DNA of 64,000 nucleotides from assembly GCF_000708265.2 (NCBI RefSeq), contig NZ_JCKI01000002.1, forward strand, positions 496,001-560,000, in the 5' to 3' direction. This stretch comes from Pedobacter sp. R20-19. GTDB lineage: Bacteria > Bacteroidota > Bacteroidia > Sphingobacteriales > Sphingobacteriaceae. Positions 43,929 to 51,988 of the stretch are shown here, one piece after another (within the stretch, counting starts at the first letter, position 1; each line of letters begins with the position of its first letter). A program made the translations under genes and the position numbers. The notes under the pieces were generated by a model, which saw only the letters and a list, made by a program, of their open reading frames with translations, was not told the DNA's origin and did no database searches.

Positions 43929-45116
43929 TTGAGGCTGATAGAGAAAACAGATCTGGTTATTGATAAGCTGAACAAAACCCTGAGCTTACAAATATTTGCG
44001 GCCATTATATTGGGTGCCCTGGCTGGTGTTTGCTTTCCAAGTTTTGCCATCAGGCTGCAATGGGTGGGGAGTTTATTTGTTTCGGTGATTGAGCCTTTTG
44101 TGCCACCTGTTATATTTCTAAGCATCGTGAGTGTATTCGGAAGTTTGGAAAACCTTAAACTGGCTGGAAGGATTACCGCAAAAGCTATTTTTTATTTTGC
44201 AGCGGTAAGCACAGTGGCCATTATTTTTGGGATTTGCAGTGCACTGATTATTCACCCAGGAAAGATAGACCGTAGTTTAGTGGAATCCATTGAACCAGCG
44301 AGGGTAATTTCTACTCACTATGAAGGCTGGCTCAAATTTGTGATGCAAAATGGCATGCTGCTGTTATTTGTTCTGGCCGTCGCCATTGGTATTTTAATCA
44401 ACCGTTTAGCAAATCGGAATCACGTGGTTAAAGTTTTTGAACAGCTCAAATCTATAGTGCTTCGGATATTAAGATACCTTTTTCTATTGGCACCGATTGT
44501 TACCTTTAGTGGCATTGCCTATACGGTTGGGCGTTTTGGGCTGGATACCTTGGTGCCTATCGGTAAAATGCTGGCCGGTACCTATATTACGATGTTCTTG
44601 TTTATTGCACTCATTTTGGGGTCTTTACTTGCCGGTTTGAAGGTGAATCTTTATATCTTTTTAGGTTCAATCAAAAATGAATTGCTTTATGCCTTAGGAA
44701 CATCATCGTCCAGTTCAGTTATTCCCTTACTTCTCGAAAAATTGGAAAAAATAGGCTTGAAAAGGCCGGTGGTGAGGTTAGTTACCGTTACCGGAAACTC
44801 GCTTAATTTGAATGGAACCTGTATTTATCTGGGGATGTCTGTAATCTTTCTTGCACAGCTTTACAATGTAAGTTTTTCCGTATCTGAACTAGCCGGCATT
44901 GTTGTCATTATTTTACTCACCTCTAAAGGGGCATCGGGTATTCCCGGAACAGGCTTTTTAGCTTTGGTGACTACGGTAAGTAGCATACATAAAATTCCGG
45001 TAGAAGGTTTAGCCGTTTTACTGAGCATTGATCGTTTTATGAGCGAAGCACGGGCCATTACCAATACTGTTGGACATGCCATCGCAGCGCTTGTTATTTC
45101 TAAAAGCGAATCTTAA
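43929..45116 (+). CDS. Divergent DAACS-family symporter
   Basis: 395 aa, paralogous to the upstream DctA. HP1 reads GTSSSSSVIPLLLEKLEKIG (SSE replaced by SSS). TM7 reads TGNSLNLNGTCIYLGMSVIF, so the conserved ion-site Asp of NMDGT is Asn. TM8 keeps DRFMSEARAITNTVGHA. No ATG is available before the first helix; TTG at 43929 is the best start and the frame is closed at 43908. The changes suggest altered ion coupling or substrate, or a sensor role. Confidence 0.78.
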   Translation: MRLIEKTDLVIDKLNKTLSLQIFAAIILGALAGVCFPSFAIRLQWVGSLFVSVIEPFVPPVIFLSIVSVFGSLENLKLAGRITAKAIFYFAAVSTVAIIFGICSALIIHPGKIDRSLVESIEPARVISTHYEGWLKFVMQNGMLLLFVLAVAIGILINRLANRNHVVKVFEQLKSIVLRILRYLFLLAPIVTFSGIAYTVGRFGLDTLVPIGKMLAGTYITMFLFIALILGSLLAGLKVNLYIFLGSIKNELLYALGTSSSSSVIPLLLEKLEKIGLKRPVVRLVTVTGNSLNLNGTCIYLGMSVIFLAQLYNVSFSVSELAGIVVIILLTSKGASGIPGTGFLALVTTVSSIHKIPVEGLAVLLSIDRFMSEARAITNTVGHAIAALVISKSES

Positions 45117-45148
45117 CGCACTCGTTTGAAAATAAATAATAATTAAAA

Positions 45149-46714
45149 ATGATGAAAAAATTAATAACATACCTGCTTATCCTATTAATAGGTTTTAGTG
45201 TAGGTTGCAAAAATAAAAGTGCTGATGAAGAAACTGATGTTGTATTGGTTGGTGCAGGGGTAATGAGTGCAACACTAGGCTCGATGATGAAAACATTGAA
45301 CCCAAAGTTGAAAATCAATATTTATGAGCGTTTGGATCTGGTGGCTGCAGAAAGCTCTGATGCCTGGAATAATGCCGGTACAGGCCACTCAGCTTTTTGT
45401 GAACTGAATTACACGCCGCAGCGTCCGGATGGAACCATTGAGTTTAACAAAGCGATTTCCATTAATGAACAGTTTGAAATTTCAAAACAATTTTGGGCTT
45501 ATATGGTGAGCAAGGGGAGACTTCCCGAACCTAATTCCTTTATCAATAATGTGCCGCACATGAGTTTTGTTTGGGGAAATAAAAATGTAGCATACCTGAA
45601 GAAACGATATGATGTGTTGAGCAAGCAGCTGCTGTTTAAAGGCATGCAATATTCTGAAAATTTTGATACCCTTTCTAAATGGATGCCGCTGGTCATGACG
45701 GGAAGAAGCCGGAAACAAAAGGTTGCTGCAACTTATATGGCCATTGGTACTGATGTTAATTTTGGAAGTTTAACCAGAGGGTTAGTGGCCTCATTAAAAA
45801 AAGAAAATGGTGTTAAGGTAGAACTGAATCATGAGGTGAAAAATCTTAAGCGCCTGGATGATGGTACCTGGCTGGTTACCGTATTGGATAATAAAACAGA
45901 AAAAGAGCGCAATATAAAGGCGAAATTTGTATTTATTGGTGCCGGAGGTGGCGCTTTAAGGCTGCTCCAGAAATCTAAAATTCCGGAAGGGAAGGGCTTT
46001 GGTGGCTTTCCGGTAAGTGGCGAGTGGATGGTTTGCAATAATCAGGAAATCATTGCGAAGCACATTTCAAAGGTTTATGGTAAGGCAGGAGTAGGCGCAC
46101 CACCCATGTCTGTACCACATCTGGATACACGAATTATTAATGGTAAAAAGGCATTACTTTTTGGTCCTTATGCAGGCTTTTCTTCCAAATTTTTAAAGCA
46201 AGGATCTTATTTAGATCTAACCCGTTCCATTACCTTAAAAAATATTTGGCCAATGATGTCTGCCGGAGCAGATAATATTCCGTTAACGAAGTATTTGATT
46301 AGTCAGGTTACACAATCCGACGAGGAACGTTTAAATGCCTTGAAGGAATATTTTCCAGAAGCAAAGGCTTCAGATTGGAAACTTGAAACTGCCGGACAAA
46401 GGGTGCAGATTATTAAAAAAGATGAAAAAGAAGGTGGTGTACTTCAATTTGGAACGGAAGTGGTAAGTGCCGAAGATGGCAGTTTGGCGGCATTATTAGG
46501 TGCTTCGCCGGGTGCATCAACTTCTGTTGATATTATGATTACGCTATTAAAAAAATGCTTTCCACAACAAATGGCTTCGCCAGAATGGCAATCAAGAATG
46601 AAAGAAATGATTCCTTCGTATGAGAAGAAACTTTCAGCAGATAAAGACTTAGCCAATAAAGTTAGAAAGGCAAATAGCACTACCCTTGGGCTGAGGTATT
46701 TTACGATAGATTAG
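45149..46714 (+). CDS. mqo: Malate:quinone oxidoreductase, predicted lipoprotein
   Basis: A 521-aa FAD enzyme that oxidises malate to oxaloacetate and reduces quinone. It has the dinucleotide fold TDVVLVGAGVMSATLGSMMK, then SSDAWNNAGTGHSAFCELNYTPQ, HMSFVWGNKNVAYLKKR, GGFPVSGEWMVC and the closing LLGASPGASTSVDIMI. An N-terminal hydrophobic stretch ends GFSVGC, a lipobox, which cytoplasmic Mqo lacks. That would put the enzyme on the periplasmic side, or the segment may be an uncleaved anchor. Last gene of the operon; its product is the PckA substrate. Confidence 0.9.
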   Translation: MMKKLITYLLILLIGFSVGCKNKSADEETDVVLVGAGVMSATLGSMMKTLNPKLKINIYERLDLVAAESSDAWNNAGTGHSAFCELNYTPQRPDGTIEFNKAISINEQFEISKQFWAYMVSKGRLPEPNSFINNVPHMSFVWGNKNVAYLKKRYDVLSKQLLFKGMQYSENFDTLSKWMPLVMTGRSRKQKVAATYMAIGTDVNFGSLTRGLVASLKKENGVKVELNHEVKNLKRLDDGTWLVTVLDNKTEKERNIKAKFVFIGAGGGALRLLQKSKIPEGKGFGGFPVSGEWMVCNNQEIIAKHISKVYGKAGVGAPPMSVPHLDTRIINGKKALLFGPYAGFSSKFLKQGSYLDLTRSITLKNIWPMMSAGADNIPLTKYLISQVTQSDEERLNALKEYFPEAKASDWKLETAGQRVQIIKKDEKEGGVLQFGTEVVSAEDGSLAALLGASPGASTSVDIMITLLKKCFPQQMASPEWQSRMKEMIPSYEKKLSADKDLANKVRKANSTTLGLRYFTID

Positions 46715-46765
46715 TAACTTTTGTGAGTTTATGAGGATGAATAAGGGGGAATGGTATAACCAAAC

Positions 46766-46880
46766 CGTCATGCTGACCTGTAGCGCAGCGGAAAGCTACG
46801 AAGTAAATTTAGCGTCATTCTGAATTCATTTCAGAACAGTACCTATTTAGATAGATCCTGAAACAAGTTCATGAGGACGA
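46766..46880. repeat. Dispersed repeat CGTCATGCTGACC..., copy A
   Basis: The block begins CGTCATGCTGACCTGTAGCG, continues AAAGCTACGAAGTAAATTTA, then a TTCTGAATTCATTTCAGAA hairpin and ATCCTGAAACAAGTTCA. About 90 bp are repeated at 47009 in the same orientation and at 33345-33432 inverted. Part of the gene-free 46715-47204 gap. Confidence 0.75.
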
Positions 46881-46893
46881 ACTATCGAACTAT

Positions 46894-46980
46894 CGTCATT
46901 GCGAGGAACGAAGCAATCTCCTTGTAGATGTTTCTATGGAGATTGCTTCAGCAAATGAAGAATTTGCTGAAGCAATGACG
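46894..46980. repeat. GTCATTGCGAGG palindromic element
   Basis: CGTCATTGCGAGGAACGAAG at the left and GCTGAAGCAATGACG at the right are reverse-complementary at their ends, with an inner GGAGATTGCTTCAGC hairpin arm. It is related to the element at 30670-30739. Confidence 0.7.
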
Positions 46981-47008
46981 ATTTTTCGAGAGGATTATCC
47001 AGCGAAAT

Positions 47009-47138
47009 CGTCATGCTGACCTGTAGCGCAGCGCAAAGCTACGAAGTAAATTTAGCGTCATTCTGATCCGATAGTTATCGGATTCAATTCAGAACAGCAT
47101 CTTTTATGGTAAGATCTTGAAACAAGTTCAGGAAGACG
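47009..47138. repeat. Dispersed repeat CGTCATGCTGACC..., copy B
   Basis: Same order of blocks as copy A, but with an inserted ATCCGATAGTTATCGGAT hairpin, the same hairpin module found at 33465-33485. This shows that the elements are built of interchangeable hairpin modules. Confidence 0.75.
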
Positions 47139-47204
47139 GCCTGCGTTAATTTCTCATAGACGCATCTAACCTTCTAAACCTATAACCCGCTAACCTTAAC
47201 GTTT

Positions 47205-49064
47205 TTAACTTTGATTTTGTAGAAACACATTCAGGTCATCTTCTTTTCCAAGCCCAAGCTTTTGTTTAATCCGGTATCTGCTCATACGCACACTTTTGGG
47301 TTCAATGCCTAAACGTATAGATACTTCTTTATTTGAAAGCCCCATCAGCATATAAGAACAGTATTTTAGATCAAGCCGGGTTAGGCTTTGGTTGGCTTGC
47401 TGTTGTAAACGATCAAAAAACGCTGGGTTAGTTTCAAAGAAATCAGCTTTCTGCACTTCAAAATCTTTATCCATTTTCTTTTGCTGGTTCAAAATCCTTT
47501 TGATTTGTTCATCAAAAGAAAGATGACTTTCTGTATCCACCTTGCCTGAAAGCAATTCCAGTAATTCATTTTTCTCTTCTATCTGTAAAGTGCCAGCCAG
47601 CAGTTCTTTTTGTAAACGTTGCTGTCGCTCTTTAAGTAAAACCTGTTCCGTTTGTAGTTGTATGGCTTCAGCCTCTTTTAGTTGTGCCCTTAATTCTGCT
47701 GCCGTTTTCTCCTTATCTATTAACTCTTGTTTCCTGACTGATGCCTTTAATTTAAAGTTATAAGATCGAAGTAGAAAAAGCAGTACCGCCATTCCCATAA
47801 TCCCTAAGATGACATAAAAGGTGGTGCGTTTTTTTGCAAATACAGCTTCTTGATGCAAGTAAGCAATTTCCTGTTCTTTCTTGGCTGATTGATACTGTGC
47901 TTCTACCCGGGTTATGCTATTGATTTTTTCTTCGTTAAACGCCTTTTTGTAATACTCAAAATATTGCTTCATGTATTTCAAGGCAAGCTTATCATCACCT
48001 TTCTTTTCTGCAATATTAGCCAGTCCCTGGTAAATTCTGGCTTTGGTTATGGGCATACTCACTACGCCATCTGTTTTATTTAAGCCGTTTAATAAAATCT
48101 TTTCGGCCTCGTCATCATGCCCGTCTCGCAAAGCATATTCACTACGTAAGCCGTAACAATTTAGTAATACTTCCTGCAAATTGGTTTTAGTGGCAATTTC
48201 GATAGCCTGATCCAGGTATTTCTCTGCACTGTCACGGTAAGTGACAGGGAAATATTGGAAATAGGCATTAGCAGTATTTAAGGCAATGGCTGCGGTATTA
48301 CTTCTTAAAATTAAACGACCTTCTTGTTTTTTAGAAAGCAACAAAGATTTTTTATAAACAAAAATGGCTGAATCCAAAAGGCCCCGTTTGGAGGTATTGA
48401 GTTTAAACTGATCGAAATAGGTTTGTCCGATGGTATAATAAGCATTATTCAATTGATCTACCTGTTGGCTCTCCAATGCTTTTTGATAACATAAATCGGC
48501 ATATTTTTTTTGCTTTGCAGAATTGTTCCCGTAGCTGTAAATACTGGCTAAATAATGGTAGGTAGTACTTTCATAGTCTGGTACCTGTTGCCCTTTAAAA
48601 TAATCTAGTGCTTTTAATAATTTCTTTGCTGCCTGATCATTCTCATCATTCACCAGATCTAACCACCCGTTTCTAAACCATACAAAGCCTAGTGTTGCCC
48701 GGTCTTTTGTTTTTCTGGCATAGTACATGGCGCTGTCTCGACTGGCATAAGCATTTTTAAGATCTTTTTTCCAAACATACAGATGAATAAACGTGGCATA
48801 GGCCATGGCTTTACCTTGTCCATCAGGCAAAGTCTGGCTGATTTGAAGCGCCCTGTTGGTCTGCTCAAACGAAAGTGGTAGATGTTGCTCAAAATTTGCC
48901 TTCGCCAGTTTGCATAAAATATTAACCTGTTCTATTTTAGAAATATCTTTTTGGGCCAGTAAACGGTTAAGTGAATCCAGATATATTTTTTGTGCTGATG
49001 CATCTATATTAAAAATACAGGAAAGGGATACAATCAATAATAGTGATTTCAGTGGTAGCTGCAT
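47205..49064 (-). CDS. TPR-repeat transmembrane regulator with LuxR-type HTH
   Basis: 619 aa. Signal peptide (SLLLIVSLSCIFNIDASAQ), then about ten TPR-like helical repeats to residue 390 in the periplasm. One transmembrane helix is near 405-425 (TFYVILGIMGMAVLLFLLRS). A cytoplasmic coiled coil rich in Lys/Glu/Gln follows, then a C-terminal GerE/LuxR-like HTH (YMLMGLSNKEVSIRLGIEPK, SVRMSRYRIKQKLGLG). This one-component architecture is frequent in Bacteroidota. It is divergent from the 49268 operon and may read the GTAGAC boxes between them. Confidence 0.85.
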   Translation of the reverse strand: MQLPLKSLLLIVSLSCIFNIDASAQKIYLDSLNRLLAQKDISKIEQVNILCKLAKANFEQHLPLSFEQTNRALQISQTLPDGQGKAMAYATFIHLYVWKKDLKNAYASRDSAMYYARKTKDRATLGFVWFRNGWLDLVNDENDQAAKKLLKALDYFKGQQVPDYESTTYHYLASIYSYGNNSAKQKKYADLCYQKALESQQVDQLNNAYYTIGQTYFDQFKLNTSKRGLLDSAIFVYKKSLLLSKKQEGRLILRSNTAAIALNTANAYFQYFPVTYRDSAEKYLDQAIEIATKTNLQEVLLNCYGLRSEYALRDGHDDEAEKILLNGLNKTDGVVSMPITKARIYQGLANIAEKKGDDKLALKYMKQYFEYYKKAFNEEKINSITRVEAQYQSAKKEQEIAYLHQEAVFAKKRTTFYVILGIMGMAVLLFLLRSYNFKLKASVRKQELIDKEKTAAELRAQLKEAEAIQLQTEQVLLKERQQRLQKELLAGTLQIEEKNELLELLSGKVDTESHLSFDEQIKRILNQQKKMDKDFEVQKADFFETNPAFFDRLQQQANQSLTRLDLKYCSYMLMGLSNKEVSIRLGIEPKSVRMSRYRIKQKLGLGKEDDLNVFLQNQS

Positions 49065-49149
49065 GAACCAAAAATAGAAAAAAGAAATACTTTCCCGAAA
49101 AATGTAAATTATATTAAGTTGTTGTGATAAAGAGTTTTAGGTGTTTTTT

Positions 49150-49199
49150 GTAGACGCATTGTAGACCATTATTTTTTTGCCTGTAGTCTTTGAGTAGAC
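49150..49199 (+). promoter_or_regulatory. Four phased GTAGAC boxes, candidate operator
   Basis: GTAGAC occurs at 49150, 49161 and 49194, and GTAGTC at 49183. Start-to-start distances are 11, 22 and 11 bp, all multiples of about one helical turn, so the boxes lie on one face of the DNA. They end 9 bp before a TTG-N20-TAATTTTG promoter. This is the strongest operator signature in the window. Confidence 0.6.
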
Positions 49200-49208
49200 C
49201 CTGTTTTC

Positions 49209-49239
49209 TTGGTTTGGAATGCAAGTGCCGCTAATTTTG
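49209..49239 (+). promoter_or_regulatory. Promoter of the 49268 operon
   Basis: TTG at 49209-49211 and TAATTTTG at 49232-49239 with a 20-bp spacer match the Bacteroidota -33/-7 consensus. The -7 box lies 28 nt before the ATG at 49268. Confidence 0.55.
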
Positions 49240-49267
49240 TGGTATTCTATCACTAAATCATAAAATC

Positions 49268-49618
49268 ATGAAAAACAAAACGATGGCAATAGTAGCCTAC
49301 ATTACCCTTATTGGGTGGATCATTTCTTATCTGGAATTTAAAAAATCTACAGAAAAAAGCAGACTGGTTAATTATCATTTAGGTCAGTCGCTTGGAATTA
49401 TCATTACCTCATTTGCATTAAGTATCATCAGTAGTATCATCCTGGCGATTATCCCTTCGTTGGGTTTTATCTTTTATATCGTTTTACTCATTCCGTTTTT
49501 GCTGTTGTTATTAGGCATTATTGCGGCGAATAATGAAGTAGAGAAACCAGTTCCCATCATCGGAAAAATATTTGAAGGCAGATTCAACTTCGCTTCAGAA
49601 AAAGAAAGTAAAATTTAA
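49268..49618 (+). CDS. DUF4870/Tic20-like small membrane protein
   Basis: 116 aa with three membrane segments (MAIVAYITLIGWIISYLEF, SLGIIITSFALSIISSIILA, FIFYIVLLIPFLLLLLGI) and the NYHLGQSLG motif between the first two, as in DUF4870. Function unknown. First gene of a five-gene plus-strand operon. Confidence 0.75.
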   Translation: MKNKTMAIVAYITLIGWIISYLEFKKSTEKSRLVNYHLGQSLGIIITSFALSIISSIILAIIPSLGFIFYIVLLIPFLLLLLGIIAANNEVEKPVPIIGKIFEGRFNFASEKESKI

Positions 49619-49629
49619 AAAAAATCAGA

Positions 49630-50178
49630 ATGAAGTCGTTATTCAAAATTATTATAGCGCCTCTCAGCTTAAGGTGTTATGGCTATGCCATAGCACTTTT
49701 TATCCTGTTGCCAGGTTTTAAAGCGTTAGCACAAAATCCAGAAGGGGATAACTATACGCAGAAGGTAAAAATAGACTTAAAGATTACCGATAACGCTTCC
49801 AAAGCTACCCATACCTACAAGCTTTTAGGAAGCAGTTATTCGGTAAGTAAGCCATTTATACTTCAAAAAGAAGGAAATTCTACTGCGGAAAGCAATTGTA
49901 CATTGATTTTAGAAATGGCGCAAAACGCAGATGATTTTCTGCTTAAGTGGGTGGCCGGAACCATAAATGATATAAAGGGTGAAATTACCATTGCAGATGT
50001 TAACGTTTTAAACAAACCGCGCATCATCACCTTTACTAACTGGGAGGTTGCCTCGGCATCTGAAAGTTTTTACAGTACCAATGAAGCCATGTGGTGGCCT
50101 CACATTAGTGTGTATGTAAAAACATTAACTGTTGACGGAATTAAAATATTTCCGGGAGCAAAAACCACAAAGCGATAA
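49630..50178 (+). CDS. Secreted protein of unknown function, weak Hcp/TssD-like pattern
   Basis: 182 aa with an N-terminal signal sequence (IALFILLPGFKALAQ). The mature region is beta-rich. Its layout (THTYKLLGSSYSVSKPF, then LLKWVAGTINDIKGEITIAD, IITFTNWEVASASESFYS and HISVYVKTLTVDGIKIFPG) loosely parallels Bacteroidota TssD (type VI tube) proteins. A signal peptide argues against a true Hcp, and no other type VI gene is present. I treat the similarity as a lead only. Confidence 0.5.
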   Translation: MKSLFKIIIAPLSLRCYGYAIALFILLPGFKALAQNPEGDNYTQKVKIDLKITDNASKATHTYKLLGSSYSVSKPFILQKEGNSTAESNCTLILEMAQNADDFLLKWVAGTINDIKGEITIADVNVLNKPRIITFTNWEVASASESFYSTNEAMWWPHISVYVKTLTVDGIKIFPGAKTTKR

Positions 50179-50210
50179 AGATTACTTGAAATTTATTAAA
50201 CTTTAACAAT

Positions 50211-51206
50211 ATGGGCATGACAGGTTGGGAAATTGAAAACCCAGGAGAAAATCTTCTATCCAAAAACGATAAATATCTAAGGGATTTTTTAAAAAAATAT
50301 CTTTTGGCAGCGCTTAGTCCTGATGGGGAAAAGCTATTTATTATCCGCAAATATCATCCTGCATTAAACTGCTCTCCAAATGACCCCATTAATCCGTCAG
50401 ATGGTTATAGAATTTGCCTGGCTTACTATACCTATAGTTCATACTTCTTTTTTGAGCTGCCTACAAATTTTAATTATAATATGTTAGCTGTTCGATATGA
50501 TCAGAATATACAAGATTTGGCCATCACCATTTCCAGCAAAGAGATGACACGGGTAACGAACATTAAGGAAATATTTTCTAAACTGGAAAGTTATACGCCA
50601 AGAGCAGAAGCAGAAAAGGAAGCCGCATTTGCAAGTCTGAATAATGAAATTCCTCTTCAAAAGAAACGGGCACCCATCACCCAAACGGAAGTAAGATCTG
50701 CTGTAATTGGTGTGTTAAATAACGCAGATTTCGACGATTGGTGGGTATCACAACCGCAAAAAATCGGTTTTTTAGATGATGTTGAAATGAACTTCACCAT
50801 CACCGATTATAATCCTAATGAGGATGAAAACTTTATGGATGAAGCTGATGAAACCATTCGTAATTTTATGTCGAAAACGCTTAAAGATCGCGAAGCAACA
50901 AATGCACATGTGTATAGAAACTGTATGGATTTTTTAGATGCAATAGGCTATGATGAAGCTGACCAGCATTTATGGGATATCAAAGATCCTCAGGAAATAT
51001 GGAATTATGTTACACCACGGGAAATATATGTTACCCGCGAACCTTATGAAGATAAGGGCGTATACCTTCGTTTAACCTTTAGTTGCGAATGGGAACAGGA
51101 GCATGGCCTGCAACTGGTATTTAATAAAAGCGGCAAATTGGTACGGGTAAGTGATGATGATGGACATATTCTGGGCTGGCAAGGCCACGGAATGATAACA
51201 GATTAA
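50211..51206 (+). CDS. DUF6985-like protein, possible immunity type
   Basis: 331 aa, soluble and acidic. The N-terminal half (GYRICLAYYTYSSYFFFELP) is unrecognised. The C-terminal half has DDVEMNFTITDYNPNEDENF, IWNYVTPREIYVTRE and VYLRLTFSCEWEQEHGLQLVF with a closing VSDDDGH. This last pattern, Cys-x-Trp-Glu-x-Glu-His-Gly, is what I associate with DUF6985 proteins, which occur among immunity-type genes. Third gene of the operon. Confidence 0.5.
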   Translation: MGMTGWEIENPGENLLSKNDKYLRDFLKKYLLAALSPDGEKLFIIRKYHPALNCSPNDPINPSDGYRICLAYYTYSSYFFFELPTNFNYNMLAVRYDQNIQDLAITISSKEMTRVTNIKEIFSKLESYTPRAEAEKEAAFASLNNEIPLQKKRAPITQTEVRSAVIGVLNNADFDDWWVSQPQKIGFLDDVEMNFTITDYNPNEDENFMDEADETIRNFMSKTLKDREATNAHVYRNCMDFLDAIGYDEADQHLWDIKDPQEIWNYVTPREIYVTREPYEDKGVYLRLTFSCEWEQEHGLQLVFNKSGKLVRVSDDDGHILGWQGHGMITD

Positions 51207-51327
51207 TTGTTTGCAGCAAGGTTTGTCTATTTAGATCTGCCGTAATTTGATAAGAAGTTATCCATTCATACGTTTATAATCATTCATTAAAAATGTTTCT
51301 TATAACCTGAACACAAAAGCAATTGTA

Positions 51328-51984
51328 ATGAATAAAGAAGAATATCAAAAACAATACACCACAGAAGATACCCCAGGCTGGCAGGCAATTGATCATCAAT
51401 TGGATAAAATTTATGGCAGTATTGAACCACGTCATTATCCACCTTTATGTGGTATCCATTATATGGCAGGTGGCAGCGACCCGATAGATGGTGCCAGCGT
51501 ATATGATAGCAATCACCAGCAATTTCACCGCCACATTGTAAGTTATGGTATGAGTGAACTTTATTATGATGAAGAGAAAGCTGGTGGCGAATTTAGTAAA
51601 TGGGGTTTTGAGTTTACCTTTAGGTTGGTACCCTTTCAAGATGATCAGAATGATCCTATCTGGGTCATACAGGTGATGAATAACCTGGCCCGCTATGTAT
51701 TTTCGAGCGGTAAATGGTTTGAAGAAAATCACTTTGTTCCAGCCAATGGACCCATCAGACTGGATACGGAAACTGAAATTACTGGTTTTGTTTTTACCCT
51801 GGACCCTGAACTGGGAAAAATCCAGACGCCACACGGTGAAGTTAGCTTTCTCCAAATGGTAGGCATTACCAATACTGAGGTAGAACAACTCAAGCTAAAT
51901 CCAACTACAGATGCCGTAAAAGAGCTCATTGATCGTTTAAAAGTGGATAATCCATTATTGATTACAGACCTTAACAGAAAGTAA
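51328..51984 (+). CDS. Suppressor of fused (SUFU) domain protein
   Basis: 218 aa with the full bacterial SUFU domain: PLCGIHYMAGGSDPIDGASV, HIVSYGMSELYYDEE, KWGFEFTFRLVPFQDD, PIWVIQVMNNLARYVFSSGK and GPIRLDTETEITGFVFTLDP. In bacteria SUFU domains are recognised as immunity proteins of polymorphic toxin systems. No toxin is evident in the window. The next gene starts 4 nt after its stop. Confidence 0.88.
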   Translation: MNKEEYQKQYTTEDTPGWQAIDHQLDKIYGSIEPRHYPPLCGIHYMAGGSDPIDGASVYDSNHQQFHRHIVSYGMSELYYDEEKAGGEFSKWGFEFTFRLVPFQDDQNDPIWVIQVMNNLARYVFSSGKWFEENHFVPANGPIRLDTETEITGFVFTLDPELGKIQTPHGEVSFLQMVGITNTEVEQLKLNPTTDAVKELIDRLKVDNPLLITDLNRK

Positions 51985-51988
51985 AGCC

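Noticed and set aside
49630..50178. Type VI secretion tube protein
   Set aside because: Only a loose pattern match, the protein has a signal peptide, and no other Tss gene is in the window.
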